From Pseudarthrobacter raffinosi (GTDB lineage Bacteria; Actinomycetota; Actinomycetes; Actinomycetales; Micrococcaceae): a stretch of 64,000 nt of DNA. The notes below the pieces were generated by a model that searched no databases, had not been told where the DNA came from, and saw only the letters and a list, made by a program, of their open reading frames with translations. The DNA is taken from contig NZ_JAMXBH010000023.1 in NCBI RefSeq assembly GCF_023913735.1, forward strand, positions 603 through 64,602. The letters run 5' to 3'. Positions 40,647 to 49,452 of this stretch are shown here, piece by piece. The translations under genes and the position numbers were made by a program. The stretch's first letter is position 1, and every line of letters starts with the position of its first letter.

Positions 40647-42568
40647 TGCGCACCGGAATCGCTACGGTCTGCCTCTCCGGCACCCTGAAGGAAAAGATGC
40701 AGGCCTGCGCCATCGCCGGCTTTGACGGGATCGAAATCTTCGAGCAGGACCTGGTCACGTCGCCGCTCACGCCCGAGGACGTCCGCAAGATGGCGGCGGA
40801 CCTCGGCCTCACGCTGGATCTTTACCAGCCGTTCCGCGACTTCGACAGCGTGTCCGAAGACCTCCTGGCCGCCAACCTCCGGCGTGCCGAAGCCAAATTC
40901 AAGCTCATGGCGCGGCTGGGCATGGACACCGTCCTGGTCTGCTCGAATGTGGCCACCGCCGGCATCGACAGCGACGACCTCCGGGTGGAACAGCTCGGCC
41001 AACTGGCTGCGCTGGCCGGGGACCACGGCGTCAAGGCGGCCTACGAGGCCCTGGCCTGGGGCAAGTACGTCAGCGACTACGAGCACGCCCACAAGCTGGT
41101 GGAAGCCGTGGACCACCCCAACCTGGGCACGTGCCTGGACTCCTTCCACATCCTCTCTCGCAACTGGGATACCGCCCCCATCGAGGCCTTCAACCCGGAA
41201 AAGATCTTCTTCGTCCAGGTGGCGGACGCCCCCAAGCTCTCCATGGACGTCCTCTCCTGGAGCCGGCACTACCGGGTTTTCCCGGGCGAGGGCCAGTTCG
41301 AGCTCGCCAAGTTCATGGGCCACGTGGTCCGGGCAGGGTACAGCGGCCCGGTGTCGCTGGAAATCTTCAACGACGTCTTCCGCCAGTCGGATGTGGAGCG
41401 CACCGCCGTCGACGCCATGCGCTCGCTCATCTGGCTGGAGGAGCAGAGCGCCAAGTGGCTGGATGCTGCTTCTGACGGCGAGACGGGCACGGGTGCCGCT
41501 GGCACCCGTGCCCCCGGCCGCCGTCGTTATCCAATGGAACTCGCCACGCTCCCGCAGGTAGCCGAACCGGCAGGCTACAACTTCGCCGAAGTCAGGGCCG
41601 CGGACACCAAAGGACTGGAAACCGTCCTGGGCCAGCTGGGCTTCGAGTTCAACGGCCGGCACCGCACCAAGGACGTGCAGCTCTGGAGCCTGGGCCACGC
41701 CCGGGTGATCATCAACGAGGCCGCACCAGCAGACGGGGACGACTCAACGGTGGGCACGTCAGCGCGTGATGCGTCGCCCGCCATCGCTCCTGTTATTGGT
41801 GCCCTTGGCTTTGACGTCGCCTCCCCCGTGATTGCCTCCGCCCGCGCCCAGCAACTGAAGGCCCCCGCGGTCCCGCGCAAGAGCCAGGCCAACGAGGAAG
41901 CGTTCCAGGGCTTCGCCGCCCCGGATTCCACGGAGATATTCCTGTGCCAGGGCACGTCCGACGGCACCGCGGCCTGGACCAGCGAATTCGGGGAGGGGCT
42001 CGAAAAGCCAGCCGCCGGACCCTCCGCCGTGATCGACCACGTCAACCTGGCGCAGCCGTGGCAGCATTTCGACGAGGCCGTCCTCTTCTACACAAGCGCC
42101 CTGGCCCTGGAGCCGCAGCCGTTCGCGGAGGTGCCCAGCCCCACCGGCCTGGTCCGCTCGCAGGTCATGGCCACCGGGGACCGCGCCGTGCGGCTGGTGC
42201 TGAACCTGGCGCCGCTGAACCAGCAGCGCAGGACCTACCAGGAACACATCGCCTTCGCCGTGGATGACCTGGTGGCCACCGCCAGGGACTGCAAGGCCCG
42301 CGGGCTGGAGTTCCTGCAGATCCCGGCCAACTATTACGAGGACCTGGACGCACGCTTCGGGCTGGTACCGGACTTCCTGGCCACGCTGCAGGAACTGAAC
42401 CTGCTGTACGACCGGGACGCGGATGGCGAATTCCTCCACTTCTACACGGCCACCGTAGGCAGTGTGTTCTTCGAAATGGTGGAACGCCGCGCGGCCTACG
42501 ACGGCTACGGCGCCCCCAACGCCCCCGTGCGCCACGCAGTCCAGTACGACCACCTGCAGCACCGGTAA
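40646..42568 (+). CDS. quiC: 3-Dehydroshikimate dehydratase, two-domain QuiC/QsuB type
   Basis: A 640-aa fusion. Residues 1-~280 are a sugar-isomerase/AP-endonuclease-2 TIM barrel (GIATVCLSGTLKEKMQACAIAGFDGIEIFEQD, then GTCLDSFHI and VSLEIFND carrying metal ligands), the dehydratase domain that converts 3-dehydroshikimate to protocatechuate. After a Gly/Pro-rich linker (~285-300), residues ~310-640 form a 4-hydroxyphenylpyruvate dioxygenase-like vicinal-oxygen-chelate domain (IDHVNLA, HIAFAVDD, FLHFYTATVGSVFFEMVER). Fusions of this type occur in Pseudomonas and Corynebacterium QsuB. It is cotranscribed with aroE. Confidence 0.9.
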   Translation: MRTGIATVCLSGTLKEKMQACAIAGFDGIEIFEQDLVTSPLTPEDVRKMAADLGLTLDLYQPFRDFDSVSEDLLAANLRRAEAKFKLMARLGMDTVLVCSNVATAGIDSDDLRVEQLGQLAALAGDHGVKAAYEALAWGKYVSDYEHAHKLVEAVDHPNLGTCLDSFHILSRNWDTAPIEAFNPEKIFFVQVADAPKLSMDVLSWSRHYRVFPGEGQFELAKFMGHVVRAGYSGPVSLEIFNDVFRQSDVERTAVDAMRSLIWLEEQSAKWLDAASDGETGTGAAGTRAPGRRRYPMELATLPQVAEPAGYNFAEVRAADTKGLETVLGQLGFEFNGRHRTKDVQLWSLGHARVIINEAAPADGDDSTVGTSARDASPAIAPVIGALGFDVASPVIASARAQQLKAPAVPRKSQANEEAFQGFAAPDSTEIFLCQGTSDGTAAWTSEFGEGLEKPAAGPSAVIDHVNLAQPWQHFDEAVLFYTSALALEPQPFAEVPSPTGLVRSQVMATGDRAVRLVLNLAPLNQQRRTYQEHIAFAVDDLVATARDCKARGLEFLQIPANYYEDLDARFGLVPDFLATLQELNLLYDRDADGEFLHFYTATVGSVFFEMVERRAAYDGYGAPNAPVRHAVQYDHLQHR

Positions 42569-42616
42569 AGACAGCACCACCACTCAGAAGCAACAACCAG
42601 AGAAGAGGAGGCCGCA

Positions 42617-43399
42617 GTGGAGACACAGCAGGATCTCAGTGCAGAGATAAACGCCATGGGCGATGCCTACGCGCGGGCGCTCAAGGACGGCGCCTCGGCC
42701 GAGACCCAGCCCCGGCTGGACTACGCGCCATACCGCAGCAGCATCCTGCGGCACCCCACCAAAAGCCTGCACCACGCGGACCCGGAAACCATTGAGCTGT
42801 ACTCGCCGGCTTTCGGCCACCAGGACGTGCACGCCCTGGAATCGGACCTGACCATCCAGCACAACGGCGAACCCCAGGGCGAGCGGATCATCGTGGCCGG
42901 CAAGGTCCTGGACGGCGACGGCCGCCCCGTGGCCGGGCAGCTCGTGGAAATCTGGCAGGCCAACGCGTCCGGCCGCTACATCCACAAACGCGACCAGCAC
43001 CCGGCGCCGCTGGACCCCAACTTCACCGGAGTGGGCCGCTGCATCACCGGCCCGGACGGCTCGTACCGGTTCACCACCATCAAGCCCGGCGCCTACCCGT
43101 GGAAGAACCACGTCAACGCCTGGCGGCCGGCCCACATCCACTTCTCCATGTTCGGCACGGAGTTCACGCAGCGGATCGTCACGCAGATGTACTTCCCCGG
43201 GGACCAGCTCTTCCCGCTGGACCCCATCTACCAGTCCATCGTGGACCAAGACGCCCGCGACCGGCTGGTGGCCAGCTACGACCACAACCTGACCGAGCCG
43301 GAGTGGGCGCTGGGCTACAACTGGGACATCGTCCTCACCGGTTCCAAGCGGACCTGGACCGAAAACGAGGCGCTCGGCGCAGCAGGAGACGAGGAATAA
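42617..43399 (+). CDS. pcaH: Protocatechuate 3,4-dioxygenase beta subunit
   Basis: A 260-aa intradiol dioxygenase with an N-terminal Dioxygenase_N part and the iron ligands in the expected motifs: Tyr in GAYPWKNHVNAWRPAHIHFS with the His pair HxH, and a preceding Tyr in GRYIHKRDQH. It opens the protocatechuate ring between the two hydroxyls to beta-carboxy-cis,cis-muconate. GTG 42617 follows GAGGAGG. It pairs with pcaG one base downstream. Confidence 0.94.
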   Translation: METQQDLSAEINAMGDAYARALKDGASAETQPRLDYAPYRSSILRHPTKSLHHADPETIELYSPAFGHQDVHALESDLTIQHNGEPQGERIIVAGKVLDGDGRPVAGQLVEIWQANASGRYIHKRDQHPAPLDPNFTGVGRCITGPDGSYRFTTIKPGAYPWKNHVNAWRPAHIHFSMFGTEFTQRIVTQMYFPGDQLFPLDPIYQSIVDQDARDRLVASYDHNLTEPEWALGYNWDIVLTGSKRTWTENEALGAAGDEE

Positions 43400-43400
43400 C

Positions 43401-43964
43401 ATGAGCACAACCACCAATCTTGTTCCCACCCCCGGCCAGACCGTCGGCCCGTTCTACGGTTACGCCCTGCCGTTCGATAAGGACAACGAACTCCTGGCTC
43501 CCGGCTCGCCCGGTTCCCTCCGCCTCCAGGGCACCGTTTACGACGGCGCCGGGGAGACCATCCCGGACGCCATCCTGGAGATCTGGCAGCCCGACGCCGA
43601 CGGCAGGATCGTGCAGCAGACCGGCTCCCTGGTCCGCGACGGCTACACCTTCACCGGCTGGGGCCGCGCGTCCGTGGGCCACTCCGGCGTGTACACCTTC
43701 ACCACCGTGAACCCCGGCCCCACCGGACCCGGTGCCGCGCCCTTCATCTCCGTGGCCGTATTTGCCCGCGGCCTGATGAACCGGCTTTTCACCCGCATGT
43801 ACCTGCCGGAAAACGAGGAAGCCCTCGCCAAGGACCCGCTGCTCAGCTCCCTGGACCCGGACCGCCGCAAGACCCTCATGGCCCGCCGCGATCCCGACGG
43901 CGGACTCACCTGGGACATCCGCCTGCAGGGCGAGGGCGAAACAGTCTTCCTGGACTTCCAGTGA
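43401..43964 (+). CDS. pcaG: Protocatechuate 3,4-dioxygenase alpha subunit
   Basis: A 187-aa subunit with PTPGQTVGPFYGYALPFDKD at the start and the intradiol fold (GETIPDAILEIWQPDADGR, GRASVGHSGVYTFTTV). Alpha subunits of this enzyme do not hold the iron but complete the active site. Its last four bases overlap the pcaB GTG. Confidence 0.93.
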   Translation: MSTTTNLVPTPGQTVGPFYGYALPFDKDNELLAPGSPGSLRLQGTVYDGAGETIPDAILEIWQPDADGRIVQQTGSLVRDGYTFTGWGRASVGHSGVYTFTTVNPGPTGPGAAPFISVAVFARGLMNRLFTRMYLPENEEALAKDPLLSSLDPDRRKTLMARRDPDGGLTWDIRLQGEGETVFLDFQ

Positions 43965-45439
43965 CGGACGCCGCCGGCATGGAAGGTACCGGCCACTTCG
44001 GAACCGCTGCGGACGGCGACGTCGGCCTGCTCAGTCCTGTTTCGGCGTCGCCCCTGGTGACGGCGCTGACCGGTGACCGCACGGTGCTGGCGGCGATCCT
44101 CGCCGTCGAGTCCGGCTGGGCCGCCGTGCTGGAGAAGGCGGGCCTGGCGCCTGCCGGTTCCGCCGCCGTCGTGGCCTCCGCCGCCGAGGCGGGGCGGTAC
44201 GACGCAGCAGACATCGCGCTCCGGGCCCAGGGCGGCGGCAACCCCGTCATCCCGCTGCTGGCAGATCTGCGGACGCATGTCTCGGCGTTGGACGGTGCCC
44301 GCATCGGCGCAGTAAAGGCGGTCCACGCGTCGCTGACCAGCCAGGACGTTCTGGACACGGCTCTGATGCTGCTCGCGCGCAACACCGTTGAGGCGGTGCT
44401 TGCGGACCTGAAATGCACGACGGCGGCGCTCGCCTCCTTGGCGGAGCAGCATGCGGACACGCTGGGCGTGGGCAGGAGCTTGACCCAGCACTCGCTTCCG
44501 TATACGTTCGGGCTGCGGGCGGCGCAGTGGTTCCATGGGCTGGCCGCCGCGGGCCGGCAGCTGGGCACCGTGCAGTTCCCGGTGCAGTTCGGCGGGGCGG
44601 CCGGAACATTGGCCGCCGGAACCGTGCTCACTTCCGGCTCGGCCACCAGCCCCTTTGATCTGGCCGACTCACTGGCCCGGCAACTGGGCCTGGCCGCGGC
44701 GCCCGCGCCCTGGCACACCAACCGTCTGGCCGTCACGTCCCTCGGACATGCCCTGGCCTCGGCGCTGGATGCCGCCGGCAAGATCGCCACCGACGTTCTG
44801 TTTCTGAGCCGGCCCGAGGTGGCCGAGCTCGGCGAACCGCGCGCCGCCGGACGCGGCGTCTCCTCGGCCATGCCGCAGAAGCAGAACCCCGTGTTGTCGG
44901 TTTTCATCCGCAGCGCCGCACTCCAGGCGCCGCAGCTGGTGGCCCAGCTGCACCTGGCCGCCGCCAACTTCAACGACGAACGCCCCGACGCCGCCTGGCA
45001 TACGGAATGGCCGGCCCTGCGCCAGCTTCTCCGCCTGGCACTTGGCGCGGCCGGGCACCTGCGGGAACTTGCCGAGGGCCTGCAGGTTTTCCCCGACGCC
45101 ATGCGCCGCAACCTCGAGCTCGCCGGCCCGTTGCTGCTGGCCGAAGGCGTGGGCGCCGCAGTTGCCCCGCTGCTGGCCGAACAGGATGGCCGCAGCGGGA
45201 AGGAGCAGCTGCAGGCCGTGGTGGACCGGGCGCTCCAGGCGCCCGCCGCCGAGCAGGGCGCCACCTACCGCCGGCTGCTCCGCGAGGCTATCCCGGCGGG
45301 CGTGCTCACCGATCTGCGGCTCGACGAACTCCTGGACCCGGCCAGCTACCTGGGCCAGGCAGCCGAAATATCGCGACGCATCCTGGCCGCGTACCCCGAC
45401 TTTTCCAAACCTACCCAGAACGGAGCCAACCGTGGCTAA
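43961..45439 (+). CDS. pcaB: 3-Carboxy-cis,cis-muconate cycloisomerase
   Basis: A 492-aa member of the fumarase/aspartase superfamily with LLSPVSASPLVTALTGD, SLTSQDVLDTALMLLAR, and the SSAMPQKQNPV signature loop (~residue 305) that carries the catalytic Ser. It cyclises the ring-cleavage product to gamma-carboxymuconolactone. The GTG start overlaps pcaG (GTGA) and the stop overlaps pcaD by 8 bases. Confidence 0.93.
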   Translation: MTDAAGMEGTGHFGTAADGDVGLLSPVSASPLVTALTGDRTVLAAILAVESGWAAVLEKAGLAPAGSAAVVASAAEAGRYDAADIALRAQGGGNPVIPLLADLRTHVSALDGARIGAVKAVHASLTSQDVLDTALMLLARNTVEAVLADLKCTTAALASLAEQHADTLGVGRSLTQHSLPYTFGLRAAQWFHGLAAAGRQLGTVQFPVQFGGAAGTLAAGTVLTSGSATSPFDLADSLARQLGLAAAPAPWHTNRLAVTSLGHALASALDAAGKIATDVLFLSRPEVAELGEPRAAGRGVSSAMPQKQNPVLSVFIRSAALQAPQLVAQLHLAAANFNDERPDAAWHTEWPALRQLLRLALGAAGHLRELAEGLQVFPDAMRRNLELAGPLLLAEGVGAAVAPLLAEQDGRSGKEQLQAVVDRALQAPAAEQGATYRRLLREAIPAGVLTDLRLDELLDPASYLGQAAEISRRILAAYPDFSKPTQNGANRG

Positions 45440-46250
45440 ACCGACCCTGAAGGCAGTTCTGCTGTCGCCCGAACGGGCTTTTGGCGATCGTCCCCTGCTG
45501 GTGGTTGGACCATCACTGGGTACGTCCTCCGTCCTGTGGTCCGACGCGGCCACCCTGCTCAGCAACGACTACGACGTGGTGGCCTGGGACCTGCCCGGGC
45601 ACGGCGTCTCACCCGCCGCAACCGAGACCTTCGACGTCGCGGGCCTGGCGGATTCAGTGGTGGACCTGGTGGACTCGATCGCCCCGGGCGAAGTCTTCCA
45701 CTACGCCGGGGTTTCGCTCGGCGGTGCCACCGGCCTGCAGCTGGGCATCAAGCACGGCGAACGCCTCAAGAGCCTGTCCATCCAGTGCGCCGGGGCCAAG
45801 ATCAGCACCCCCGAGGCGTGGCTGGAACGTGCCGAAACCGTGCGCAGCCAGGGCACTCCCGTGATGATCCAGGGCTCCGCGCAGCGCTGGTTCGCGCCGG
45901 GCTTTATGGACCGTGAGCCCGAGCGGAGCAGCCGGCTCCTGCATGCCCTCCGCGACACCGACCGCTTCAGCTACGCTTTCTGCTGCGAAGCCCTTGCCGG
46001 CTTTGACGTCCGTGCCGAACTCGGCAGCATCACCGTCCCCACCCAGGCAGTGGCGGGTGCGGCAGACACTGTTGTGCCGCCGTCGTTCGCGGAAGAAATT
46101 GTTGCCGGCATTACCGCCGGGGGCGGCACTGCGAACGCCGTGACGCTCGGGGGAGTGGCCCACCTGGCCCCGGCCGAGGCGCCCGCCCACGTTGCTGACC
46201 TGCTGCGGAGCCTCATTACCTGGAGCGAATCCCGTGGAGCAGCCAAATGA
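45432..46250 (+). CDS. pcaD: 3-Oxoadipate enol-lactonase
   Basis: A 272-aa alpha/beta hydrolase: PLLVVGPSLGTSSVLW (oxyanion region), WDLPGHGVS, nucleophile GVSLGG (~residue 99), acid in GAADTVVPP and the final His in GGVAHLAPAE. It hydrolyses 3-oxoadipate enol-lactone to 3-oxoadipate. GTG 45432 is used; the longer open frame before it is a shadow of pcaB. It is separate from pcaC, unlike the fused pcaL of some actinobacteria. Confidence 0.93.
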   Translation: MAKPTLKAVLLSPERAFGDRPLLVVGPSLGTSSVLWSDAATLLSNDYDVVAWDLPGHGVSPAATETFDVAGLADSVVDLVDSIAPGEVFHYAGVSLGGATGLQLGIKHGERLKSLSIQCAGAKISTPEAWLERAETVRSQGTPVMIQGSAQRWFAPGFMDREPERSSRLLHALRDTDRFSYAFCCEALAGFDVRAELGSITVPTQAVAGAADTVVPPSFAEEIVAGITAGGGTANAVTLGGVAHLAPAEAPAHVADLLRSLITWSESRGAAK

Positions 46251-46726
46251 GCGGCGCAGAACTTCCGGGCGATGAACGGCACGGCGTCGTCCAGCCGGAC
46301 GCCACCAGCCAGCAGATTTACGACGGCGGCATGGTGGTCCGCCGCGAAGTGTTGGGCGCCGCGCACGTGGACCGGGCCAACGCCAACAAGGACGAATTCA
46401 CCGACGACTTCCAGGACATGATCACGCGGATCGCGTGGGGTGGCATCTGGACCCGGCCGGGCATCTCGCGGCAGATGCGCTCGGCCGTGACCATCACCGC
46501 GATGGTGGCGCACGGGCACTGGGAAGAGCTGGCCATGCACATCCGCGCGGCCATCACCAACGGCCTGAGCCGGGACGAGATCAAGGAAATCCTGCTGCAG
46601 ACCGCCATCTACTGCGGAGTTCCCTCCGCCAACACAGCCTTCAAGACCGCCCAGCAGGTATTCCAAGAACTGGACGCCGCCACCCCACCCACCACCCCGG
46701 ATAACGCGCCCACCCCACCCCACTAG
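46247..46726 (+). CDS. pcaC: 4-Carboxymuconolactone decarboxylase
   Basis: A 159-aa protein: YDGGMVVRREVLGAAHVDRA, WGGIWTRPGISRQMRSAVTITAMVAHGHWEEL and EIKEILLQTAIYCGVPSANTAF are the family motifs, including the Glu/Cys/His pocket. It decarboxylates gamma-carboxymuconolactone to the enol-lactone used by PcaD. It begins in an ATGA overlap with pcaD and ends in a Thr/Pro-rich tail. A palindromic repeat follows. Confidence 0.94.
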   Translation: MSGAELPGDERHGVVQPDATSQQIYDGGMVVRREVLGAAHVDRANANKDEFTDDFQDMITRIAWGGIWTRPGISRQMRSAVTITAMVAHGHWEELAMHIRAAITNGLSRDEIKEILLQTAIYCGVPSANTAFKTAQQVFQELDAATPPTTPDNAPTPPH

Positions 46727-46740
46727 CCCACCCACCCACC

Positions 46741-46802
46741 CAACTAGGTAGCACTAACTGTCGTTATGAGCCCTCAAAACGACAGTTCGTGCTACCTAGT
46801 TG
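46741..46802. repeat. Palindromic intergenic repeat, copy B
   Basis: A 62-bp palindrome with outer arms CAACTAGGTAGCAC/GTGCTACCTAGTTG and inner AACTGTCGTTAT/AAAACGACAGTT. It lies 14 bases after the pcaC stop and before pcaF, within one transcription direction. Its inner asymmetry places it in the opposite orientation to copies A and C. Confidence 0.9.
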
Positions 46803-46831
46803 GGAACCGCGCAGAATTTTGAGGACCAGTT

Positions 46832-48046
46832 ATGAATCAGGCTTTTGTGTACGACGCCGTGCGCACCCCGTTCGGCAAGTTCGGCTCCGGCCTTGCCGCC
46901 GTCCGCCCGGATGACCTTGCCGCCCACGTCATCACCGAATCCGTGAAGCGGGCCCCCGGGCTGGATCCCGAGCGGATTGACGAGGTCGTGTTTGGCAACG
47001 CCAACGGCGCGGGCGAGGAGAACCGGAATATCGCCCGGATGGGCACGCTGCTGGCCGGCTTGCCGGTCTCGATCCCGGGCACGTCCGTGAACCGGCTCTG
47101 CGGTTCCTCCCTGGACGCGGCGATCATCGCCTCGCGCCAGATCAACGCCGGCGACGCCGAGTTGATGCTCGTGGGCGGCGCCGAGTCGATGTCCCGCGCC
47201 CCCTGGGTCCTGCCTAAGACGGAGAAGCCCTACCCGGCCGGGGACATGACCCTGGCGTCCACCACGCTGGGCTGGCGGCTGGTGAACAAGGCCATGCCCA
47301 AGGAGTGGACAATCTCCCTCGGCGAGGCCACCGAGAGGCTCCGCGAGAAATACGGCGTCACCCGCGAGGCCCAGGACGAGTTCGCGGCGAACTCGCACAA
47401 CCTCTCCGCCGCCGCCTGGGACGAGGGCTTCTACGACAACCTCGTCGCACCGGTCCCCGGCACCGACCTGGTCCGGGACGAGGGCATCCGCGCCGGGTCC
47501 TCGGCAGAGAAGCTGGCCGGGCTGAAGACCGTGTTCCGCACCGAGAACGGCACCGTCACCGCCGGGAACGCTTCCCCGCTGTCCGACGGCGCCTCCGCGG
47601 CCTGGATCGGCTCCGAGAACGCCGCCGGGCTGCTCGGGCTCGAACCGCTGGCCCGCATCGCCGGCCGCGGCGCGCACGGCAACGACCCCCAGTTCTTCGG
47701 TTACGCCCCGGTGGAGGCCGCGAACAAGGCCCTCGCGAAGGCGGGCATCGGCTGGGACCAGGTGGGCGCCGTCGAACTTAACGAAGCGTTCGCCGCACAG
47801 TCACTGGCCTGCATCAACGCCTGGGACATCGACCCCACCATCGTGAACCGCCACGGCGGCGCACTCGCCATGGGCCACCCGCTGGGAGCGTCCGGCACCC
47901 GGATCCTGGGCACCCTCGCCCGGTCCCTGCAGGCCTCCGGTGAGCGGTGGGGCGTCGCCGCCATCTGCATCGGCGTGGGCCAGGGCCTCGCCGTCGTCCT
48001 CGAAAACGTCACCGCCGCCCCGCCGGCAAAACCAGTGAAGGGCTAA
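46832..48046 (+). CDS. pcaF: 3-Oxoadipyl-CoA/acetyl-CoA thiolase
   Basis: A 404-aa thiolase with the nucleophile Cys in NRLCGSSLDAA (~residue 90), the His in GGALAMGHPLGASG (~353) and the second Cys in CIGVGQGLAVVLE (~388). It cleaves 3-oxoadipyl-CoA to succinyl-CoA and acetyl-CoA, the last step of the beta-ketoadipate pathway. The gene leads pcaFIJ. Confidence 0.92.
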   Translation: MNQAFVYDAVRTPFGKFGSGLAAVRPDDLAAHVITESVKRAPGLDPERIDEVVFGNANGAGEENRNIARMGTLLAGLPVSIPGTSVNRLCGSSLDAAIIASRQINAGDAELMLVGGAESMSRAPWVLPKTEKPYPAGDMTLASTTLGWRLVNKAMPKEWTISLGEATERLREKYGVTREAQDEFAANSHNLSAAAWDEGFYDNLVAPVPGTDLVRDEGIRAGSSAEKLAGLKTVFRTENGTVTAGNASPLSDGASAAWIGSENAAGLLGLEPLARIAGRGAHGNDPQFFGYAPVEAANKALAKAGIGWDQVGAVELNEAFAAQSLACINAWDIDPTIVNRHGGALAMGHPLGASGTRILGTLARSLQASGERWGVAAICIGVGQGLAVVLENVTAAPPAKPVKG

Positions 48047-48049
48047 GAG

Positions 48050-48709
48050 ATGCTGACTTTTGTAGATACCGTGGCCGACGCCGTTGCCGGCATCAAGGAC
48101 GGCTCCACTGTGATGATCGGCGGGTTCGGCAACGCCGGCCAGCCGTTCGAACTGATCGACGCGCTGATGGACTGCGGCGCCAAGGACCTGACCGTGGTGA
48201 ACAACAACGCCGGCCAGGGCGATCAGGGCCTCGCACTGCTGATCAAGGAAGGCAGGGTGAAGAAGATGATCTGCTCCTTCCCGCGGCAGTCCGATTCGTG
48301 GCACTTCGACGCCAAGTTCCACGCTGGCGAGATCGAGCTGGAACTGGTGCCGCAAGGCAATCTGGCCGAGCGGATCCGCGCCGCCGGTGCCGGTATCGGC
48401 GGGTTCTTCACGCCCACCGGCTACGGCACCATGCTGGCCGAGGGCAAGGAAACCCGCATTATTGACGGCCGCGGCCAGGTTTTCGAAACGCCCATCCTCG
48501 CCGACGTCGCGCTGATCAAGGCACTGAAGGCCGACGGCGTGGGGAACCTCGTGTACCGCAAGACCGCGCGGAACTTCGGTCCCATCATGGCCGCCGCCGC
48601 GAAGCACACGGTGGTCCAGGTGTCCGAGATCGTCCCCACCGGGGGGCTCGATCCCGAAAACGTTGTGACCCCCGGAATCTACGTCAACAGCATCGTGAAG
48701 GTGGCCTGA
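48050..48709 (+). CDS. pcaI: 3-Oxoadipate CoA-transferase subunit A
   Basis: A 219-aa protein with the class I CoA-transferase alpha signature VMIGGFGNAGQPFELIDALMD, then VVNNNAGQGDQGLALLI and GFFTPTGYGTMLAEGKETR. With subunit B it moves CoA from succinyl-CoA to 3-oxoadipate. It lies 3 bases after pcaF and 2 before pcaJ. Confidence 0.93.
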   Translation: MLTFVDTVADAVAGIKDGSTVMIGGFGNAGQPFELIDALMDCGAKDLTVVNNNAGQGDQGLALLIKEGRVKKMICSFPRQSDSWHFDAKFHAGEIELELVPQGNLAERIRAAGAGIGGFFTPTGYGTMLAEGKETRIIDGRGQVFETPILADVALIKALKADGVGNLVYRKTARNFGPIMAAAAKHTVVQVSEIVPTGGLDPENVVTPGIYVNSIVKVA

Positions 48710-48711
48710 AC

Positions 48712-49404
48712 ATGAGCGCACAGACCAACAGCCAGGCCAGCATTCAGACGTCCGACAAGCCGCTTGGCCGCGATCAGCTCGCGGAACTGGTGGCCCGCGA
48801 CATCGCGCCGGGTTCCTTCGTGAACCTGGGCATCGGCCAGCCCACCCTGGTCTCCAACTACCTCAAGCCGGAGCAGAACATCACGCTCCACACGGAGAAC
48901 GGCATGCTGGGCATGGGCCCGGAAGCCGTGGGTGACGACATCGACGGCGACCTCATCAACGCCGGCAAGATCCCTGTCACCGAGCTGCCCGGGGCATCCT
49001 ACTTCCACCACGCGGATTCATTCGCGATCATGCGCGGCGGCCACCTGGATATCTGCGTGCTTGGCGCATTCCAGGTCTCGGCCACGGGCGACCTCGCCAA
49101 CTGGCACACCGGCGCCCCGGACGCCATCCCGGCTGTGGGCGGCGCGATGGACCTCGCCACGGGTGCCAAGGACGTCTTTGTGATGATGACGCTCCTGACC
49201 CGCGACGGCGCGTCGAAGATCGTGGACGCGTGCACGTACCCGCTCACCGGCGTGGGCTGCGTGACCCGCGTGTACACGGACAAGGCCGTCTTCCTCACCG
49301 GGCCCGACGGCGTCACAGTCCGCGAGACGTTCGGCTGCACCTTCGAGGAACTCCAGGAACTGGTGCCCGTGCCGCTCAAGTCAGCCGCCGCCGTCGCGCT
49401 CTAA
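48712..49404 (+). CDS. pcaJ: 3-Oxoadipate CoA-transferase subunit B
   Basis: A 230-aa beta subunit: GSFVNLGIGQPTLVSNYL and the catalytic Glu in TLHTENGMLGMGP (~residue 64), with YFHHADSFAIMRGGHLDICVLGAFQVS. It ends in a normal family tail. Together with pcaI it activates 3-oxoadipate for the thiolase. Confidence 0.93.
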   Translation: MSAQTNSQASIQTSDKPLGRDQLAELVARDIAPGSFVNLGIGQPTLVSNYLKPEQNITLHTENGMLGMGPEAVGDDIDGDLINAGKIPVTELPGASYFHHADSFAIMRGGHLDICVLGAFQVSATGDLANWHTGAPDAIPAVGGAMDLATGAKDVFVMMTLLTRDGASKIVDACTYPLTGVGCVTRVYTDKAVFLTGPDGVTVRETFGCTFEELQELVPVPLKSAAAVAL

Positions 49405-49452
49405 CCCACGGGGCGCGAACTGGCACTCAAGCGCCGAATAGGATTGGTAACC

